This document shows positions 58,986 to 64,000 of a stretch of DNA of 64,000 bases, piece after piece (within the stretch, counting starts at the first letter, position 1; each line of letters starts with the position of its first letter). A program made the translations under genes and the position numbers. The notes beneath the pieces were generated by a model. That model was not told the origin of the DNA. It saw nothing but the letters and a program-made list of their open reading frames with translations, and ran no database searches. The DNA comes from Patiria pectinifera (Eukaryota; Echinodermata; Asteroidea; Valvatida; Asterinidae). The stretch lies in the NCBI GenBank assembly GCA_029964075.1, contig CM057147.1, positions 13,661,513 to 13,725,512 of the forward strand. Direction: 5' to 3'.

Positions 58986-59054
58986 GATGTGTGTTGCAGA
59001 TAAAAACGCCGCAGTCGGCGTGCGGTGAGCGGTGTTTGTATAGCGCGCCCTCTT

Positions 59055-59280
59055 TTGGAAGAAATTGATGACGATAAAATACGGAGTGTCCCAAAAATGC
59101 AATTTCCTTAAATTATATTAAATTCATTCTTTCACTGTTCCTGTCAATATTCGAGATTCTTGTGTCAAATATCATGGCAAAATATTGGACGAGATTTCAT
59201 TTTAATGCAAAGTGTTTATCTTGAGATTTCGTCTTTACAATAACTTTGTTCACATCGCAAATGGACAGAAGTAGGCGCGT
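59055..59280 (+). repeat. Direct duplication, copy 2
   Basis: Partner of 58,287-58,514. Followed by a short local repeat of TCGC.AATGGACAGAA and GGTGAGCAGC words (59,255-59,335). Confidence 0.75.
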
Positions 59281-59335
59281 GGTGAGCAGCGTTTATTATA
59301 TCGCGAATGGACAGAATTCGGCACACGGTGAGCAG

Positions 59336-59605
59336 CAGGCGCGGTTCTAGAGCCAATATTTTTTCTGGGGGGGGGCCTAGCAAGGTGGATCCAAAAAATG
59401 TTCAGGGAGGCGTGCTGAATTGTAGACCGGTTATTTTCTCCGGCCTCTGAAAATCAATACGTGGGAGGTGGGGGGGGGGAGGGGGGGGGCTCGTGCCATA
59501 TTTTCAATGGAGAGCGCTGATAAAATCCTACAATCAGGCACACTATATTAACTAAAACTGTACAAACGCACCCTTCTCATTTAGGGGGAGACCGTTCCCA
59601 TGTTC
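59336..59605 (+). mobile_element. MITE (CAGGCGCGGTTCTAG family)
   Basis: Begins CAGGCGCGGTTCTAGAGCC. It is collinear with the inverse of 2,402-2,650 up to a GGGGGAGACCGTT segment. The right end is not resolved. Confidence 0.6.
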
Positions 59606-60789
59606 GTCAAATTCTTACATTTTAATTGCTAGTGCAATTTTTATTTATTTATTTTTTTCGGGGAACTACGATTTCACCTGGATTTTGTTTGCAACAATTG
59701 CTATTTTCTTGGCAACATAATTAGTTATTCACTTTTGAATGTGACATCAAACGAAGTAATCCAAAGACGTTCAGTTAGTGAATTATTTCTTCACAAACTT
59801 CAAGTAATTACCTGCCACTATGCATATGCTAGACGATAATTCGGCTCTCTCAGGGCGCGGTGGGTTCATTTGTGAGCAAAATAAAATGCCTTTATCATAC
59901 GGGGGGGGGGGCAGACGCCCCAAAACGGAATGAACTGTTGGTTTTTTATCGTTAAACCAATCATAGTCTTCAAATTGAAAAATTGATAGGAGAAAAAAGT
60001 CTTTTTTTTAAGAGCATGGGTATACAACTTTAGCATGACAAAGAAAAAATCTTCTGCCAGAAATGGTATGTAAAATAAATTATGTAGCAATGCATCTGGG
60101 TATACTACCACTTATTAAGTTCTCAAAAACCTTATTGTGTTAAAGATAATCCGAAGTTAAATTGTACAATTCTAAATTAACATACTGACTAATCAGATTG
60201 ATATGTTCCAGTATTACAATTTTTCTGATCATAGTGTGAAACCAATGTCTTAAGAAGCTTCTTGGGTTAAGGACAGTAATGGAACCACCGTATGGTGTTT
60301 TTCTGGTTTTATTTTTTTTCTTTTGTTATTTTGAGATCAAGTAGGGATTGTCTTTCACATACAATTGGCGATGAACATTCAACATTGCCAAGAAATCCCC
60401 ACCCATGCATTACGATTTTTAAATCGTAACCGCACACTACCGAGTGGTCAAAAATTGAATATTTGCTGAGAATGCATACAAACAATCACTATAATACTTT
60501 TCCATGTAACAATCCACTATCTGGATGCCATTTAGGCAAAGTGTTGACTTTTAAAATAGTTTTACGAAATAAAATCCTCACAACGTCACCGTTTCATTTT
60601 AATATTCTTATTACATAATTATTTACTTTACTGAAAACCGTTCAAACCACCCATACTTTTCTAACACATTGGAATAGTAATCTCAACTTTGAAAAGTGTG
60701 CAATATGTTCGCATACCATGGGATTTAAGTGGAATCATATAGAAGCAAAAAGTCAGTTTTTGTAATCGTAGCTTGTGACAAATACCTTT
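59606..60789. other. Intergenic, no gene seen
   Basis: AT-rich. A G-run with a GCAGACGCCCC scrap at about 59,901-59,922 may be MITE debris. Confidence 0.45.
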
Positions 60790-61215
60790 GATATTGATTG
60801 ACCGTTGCATGAGGGCGGTATTGAAGAAGGCCATATACCATCTATGAAACTGAACTTCACTTGTTTGATCCTCGCCAAATTTGCAAAGAGCTTTGGGTGG
60901 TTCTCCAGGGTCTTCCTCAACCTTTCAAAGGTTGCAGGTGAGATATTGAGCTCTTCTGGGTGGGGATAAGGTGTGATAAGGCGTACCAAGCACTGACGAA
61001 CAGGTGGCGAGGGCAGATGCTTTCTTCCTTCAGAAGGAGATTAGAAACTTCAACCGCGATCAGACTGCCCATTCTGTGACCAAAAAAATACGAAGGGAAA
61101 GTCTGAAAGATGTGGTACAGACTCATCGTGGACAAGCTGCGCAATTTCGCTCATGTCTGTCTGTGGTTGCTCGCTTTCACGCCCTTCCCAGCCTTGCAGT
61201 TGAAGGGTGGAGCCG
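60790..61215 (-). pseudogene. Broken type II thioesterase (OLAH/PKS-type), catalytic Ser lost
   Basis: The minus-strand frames read, in order: EGRESEQPQTDMSEIAQLV (about 61,190-61,130), which fits the PGR..R..EP..DM segment of the family; FFGHRMGSLIAVEVSNLLL and CPRHLFVSAW (about 61,090-61,010), which fit the nucleophile-elbow region and following strand; and PHPEELNISPATFERLRKTL (about 60,970-60,910). Family members carry GHSMG, with Ser as the acyl-enzyme nucleophile; here the codon is AGA (Arg). Two frame changes occur within about 330 bp, one in a run of seven T. Live enzymes release acyl chains from FAS or PKS. This copy cannot do so. It may be a single decayed exon or a retrocopy. Confidence 0.72.
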
Positions 61216-61271
61216 TGTGAAGGACTGCAAACTCGTATTCTGTGAAATTTTGATGAAATTAGGCCCTCAAA

Positions 61272-61513
61272 TGGTATTTTGGAATGGAGCGAAGGCGTCC
61301 ATCTTCAAAATTGCGATGGGCTTTAGGACTACTTTTAGGGGTGTCTATCTTGGATTGAATTTTCTCCTATAAGTCATTGGTTAACCCCCCAAAAATTGAA
61401 CGGAAAATGGAAGATGATGAAGAGGGCTTGATGTGTGTCTCAAACACCTTTGAGAGTTGTGATTATTTAAATTAAGTGAGCGTGTTTAGCACTGAGGTCT
61501 ATGGCAGTCCATT
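61272..61513 (+). repeat. Diverged direct repeat, copy 1 (partner 62,513-62,764)
   Basis: Both contain ATTTTG.AA.GGAGCG, AAATTTTCTCC, TTTCAAACACCTT.GAGA and CACTGAGGT.TATG. Copy 1 lies immediately upstream (in minus-strand sense) of the dead thioesterase. Non-coding. Confidence 0.6.
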
Positions 61514-62125
61514 TACTAGTCCGTAACCCTTTAGGATTTTCAAGATGGACCCCGCCGCGAATGAGCTTGTTTGTTGCGACAATGGTTTTCAGTGGGCAGG
61601 ATCTTGGGGAGGGGGGGGGGCGCCAGCATTTCAAAGGAGTCAACAAGGGCGGTTCCGCAACAAATGCTCCCAAATCTTAAAGTGGCCTGATAGGCCATCA
61701 GCCGATAACATCAATATTGAGAAAAAAAGAAGGGGGTAATTTGTGGCTTGAAAGGAGCTGAAACTCATTTTACGCCCGATGGGGGCGCCCTACACAGCTG
61801 GCAGGGGCGTACAGAGGGCCTAGTTTCAAGCCTGATATCGAACTCAGAGTATTTTTTTTTTACTGGATGCTTTGATACAATATCGGTTATGGATCCTCTC
61901 TTTTGCTGTACAAGTGGTTTGGGGGGGAATAGCGACATTTCGGGTGTAGTAAAGGGTGTAGACCTGTAAATAGGCCCAGAACTGCCCAAGTGAGCCAAAT
62001 CACGATTGGAAGTTGCCCTCAAATTCTTTGTTATTAGAACATTCTGTCTGTGGGCCAAGAACGTGAAGACGGTTGGAAGCAGTTCACAGCAGTTCGAGCT
62101 TTGATTTATGTAAAATGTGGATGAA

Positions 62126-62495
62126 CAGGGGCGGATCCTGTAATTTTTACGCAAATTCTGAAGTGTAGACAGGTTTTTTTCTCCCCTGAAACTTTACCTC
62201 CGTAATATCAAAAACTGGGGGGTGGGGAGGGGGGGTGTTACCGTTTTTAAATAGGGGGGCTGTTCAAATTCGACGATAATTAACACTAGATGACAAAATG
62301 GTGTACAAATACCTCCTATGTAAGCTGCCTTTGTCTGTGTTTTTTTTTGAACAGGTGGACATTATACCAGTGTAATTTTTGTTTGCCTGTCAGAACAGGG
62401 GGGTGGGGGGTTCGCAATATTTTTTTAAGGAATTGCTATAAAAAAAAAAACAATTTGACAGAGCTTGGTTTGTTGTCCCCCCCCCATCCGAATTG
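62126..62495 (-). mobile_element. MITE of the 34,780-35,114 family, inverse orientation
   Basis: Left end CAGGGGCGGATCCTG. Internal landmarks are CTGTTCAAATTCGACGATAATTAACACTAGA, GAACAGGTGGACATTATACC and AAGGAATT. The right end is degenerate (CCCCCCCATCCG). No target duplication was seen. Confidence 0.6.
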
Positions 62496-62512
62496 GGCCA
62501 TACAATTGCTAT

Positions 62513-62764
62513 ATTTTGCAACGGAGCGCAGCTATCATTTTCAAAATGGCGATGGGTCTCATAATTATCTACTTTCCGGGGTGATCATCTTTGGATGAAA
62601 TTTTCTCCCCGGTGTCATCGAATTATTGAACAAAATGGAACAAACAATAAAGATGATGAAATAAGCTCTAATTTGATGGGTGTTTCAAACACCTTGGAGA
62701 TTTGTGAGTATTTTTGATAATTTTGGGGATTGCGCGTAATTATCACTGAGGTAGGTCTATGAGA
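62513..62764 (+). repeat. Diverged direct repeat, copy 2
   Basis: Partner of 61,272-61,513. 62,765-63,480 has no supported gene. Confidence 0.6.
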
Positions 62765-63481
62765 GTATATATGCAGGTTTGTGCATGGAATCCATAGCGC
62801 TCACACGGACACGGAGTCTGTAGATTAACTTCCACACAGTAACATGTACATGTAAATGGTGTCCGCACGATGGAGATAGCGAGTTTTCACAGCTGGACCG
62901 GATGTCAAAGTACTTTGGCTATTTGAACCAATCTCCGTAACGATTACATCATTCTATTAATTTCTTATCAGCCTGACTTTGAAAAGAATTATAAGCACAC
63001 CACTCAGAAACTATTTCTGGTGTTTATGTAATTCTAATCATTGTTGCCATGGTGTCACTGTGTAAACTGTAAAGCGGGTTGCGTGTATATTTTTGGAGTA
63101 TACTAGTAGCTATCGTTCCACCATGACTCCAGTGTTCAAGGTTACTAACAAACATCTCAGTGAAGCGTCAAATCAATTGTTCGCATTCTGAAATATTCAC
63201 TGTTTGGGGAAATTGGGTTTTATTATTGAACAGCCTTGACTCATGCCGCAATAATTAAACTGAAACACCTCCGCATACACGAAACTCAAGTCACACCTAG
63301 TTGAATTTTTGCCGACGAGTTCCGCTTTGCAGTGTACTTTCATACTGTGAATTGCATTATGAAACCATACTTGTTTTTTTCCGGAAATGCGGGGGGAAAC
63401 TGGAAGGAAAGTTGTATGAAGAGTCAGCCGATTATTCTGGAAGAGTTGCGAAGGGCCCTTACATCATTGATAATGGGTTAC

Positions 63482-63621
63482 ATGACGCTCCTGCATCGTA
63501 TGTTCGTCTTCACCTTCTTGGCTTGTGTATGGTCAAACACCTGCTCGGCTCGAGGAATCCTACCGCATGAGCTTATTGGACCGACTGAGATAGCGCTCAT
63601 GCGGGCGTACTTCTGTTCAAG
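63482..63621 (+). CDS. Candidate first exon with signal-peptide-like start (weak)
   Basis: From ATG at 63,482 the frame reads a hydrophobic leader (MTLLHRMFVFTFLACVWSNT), then CSARG, where a signal peptidase could cut, then about 22 residues. It ends TTCAAG|GTAACC, a fair splice donor at 63,621. The same frame is open upstream to 63,332. I recognise no family, and the exon could be a chance frame. The window ends before any further exon. Confidence 0.25.
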
Positions 63622-63667
63622 GTAACCTGACGTTTTTCCTCTTCTCATCTTGTGCTTTTCCATAGAG

Positions 63668-64000
63668 GTTGGGCATGACTGGCAACACAAGCACGTTAAA
63701 ATATTGAGACAAAACACTGAGACTTTCGGCGTCAATATAATGTTAAGAAACACGGACGAAACCCATCTAAAGTGAAGTCACGGTCTACAGCAAATCGGCC
63801 CAACTACTAAATAGAAAAACAATCACACCTATGTAACACAATAACTAAAAACATTTTTATTTTATTGGAATGAAATGTTGCCTGGATGTTGAGCATGACT
63901 GGCACCGCAAGCCTGTTGAATATTGAGAGAAAATATAGAATTATCAATGTCAATATATTTTTTTGTAACACGGACAAAACCCACCGAAAGTGAAATCACG
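63668..64000 (+). repeat. Tandem repeat, period about 220 bp, running off the window
   Basis: 63,668-63,782 and 63,888-64,000 share GTTG.GCATGACTGGCA, AATATTGAGA and ACACGGAC.AAACCCA. The second copy reaches the window end. Confidence 0.7.

Overview
The window looks like nuclear DNA of a marine invertebrate, most likely a deuterostome (echinoderm, hemichordate or cephalochordate). That placement is inference. It rests on introns with GT-AG borders, an AT-rich background dense with small inverted-repeat transposons and tRNA-derived SINEs, frequent TAGGCCTA words, an expanded patched-domain (PTCHD3-like) gene family, and one exon of an animal polyketide-synthase-type gene. Nothing prokaryotic is present.

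Genes. Three two-exon genes encode 12-helix patched/RND proteins: gene A on the minus strand (3,495-9,153), gene B (38,641-42,336) and gene C (49,049-52,639) on the plus strand. All three are intact, with an identical 1,003-base first coding exon and one phase-1 intron that splits the Gly codon opening the GIGVDD motif. B and C lie in a tandem duplication of about 7-8 kb that includes flanks. A decayed scrap of a fourth copy lies between them at 45.6 kb. At 21.5 kb there is one exon for the N-terminus of a ketosynthase, with no downstream exon visible before a 500-N assembly gap (24,094-24,593). At 60.8-61.2 kb on the minus strand there is a broken type II thioesterase whose nucleophile serine reads as arginine.

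Layout. 0-3 kb: MITEs with 8-base target duplications. 3.5-9.2 kb: gene A. 9.9-12.2 kb: nested Harbinger-like MITEs, one carrying a tRNA-like segment. 13-16 kb: tandem and dispersed repeats. 16.9-18.0 kb: 3' part of a Penelope-like retroelement with a hammerhead-like hairpin and a histone-type stem-loop. 19.2-21.8 kb: possible promoter and first exons of the PKS gene. 24.1-24.6 kb: gap. 26.6-36.6 kb: a segmental duplication whose copies serve as each other's empty sites for MITE insertions. 36.7-54.5 kb: duplicated units with genes B and C. 55-64 kb: repeats, a long-TIR mariner-like MITE, the dead thioesterase, and a weak secreted-protein exon candidate.

The most unusual non-coding structures are three loci (16.1, 30.3-31.1 and 52.8-53.3 kb) made of about 15-base words repeated in both orientations, two of them arranged almost as mirror images. 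The strongest evolutionary signal in the genes is patchwork identity among A, B and C that suggests gene conversion.
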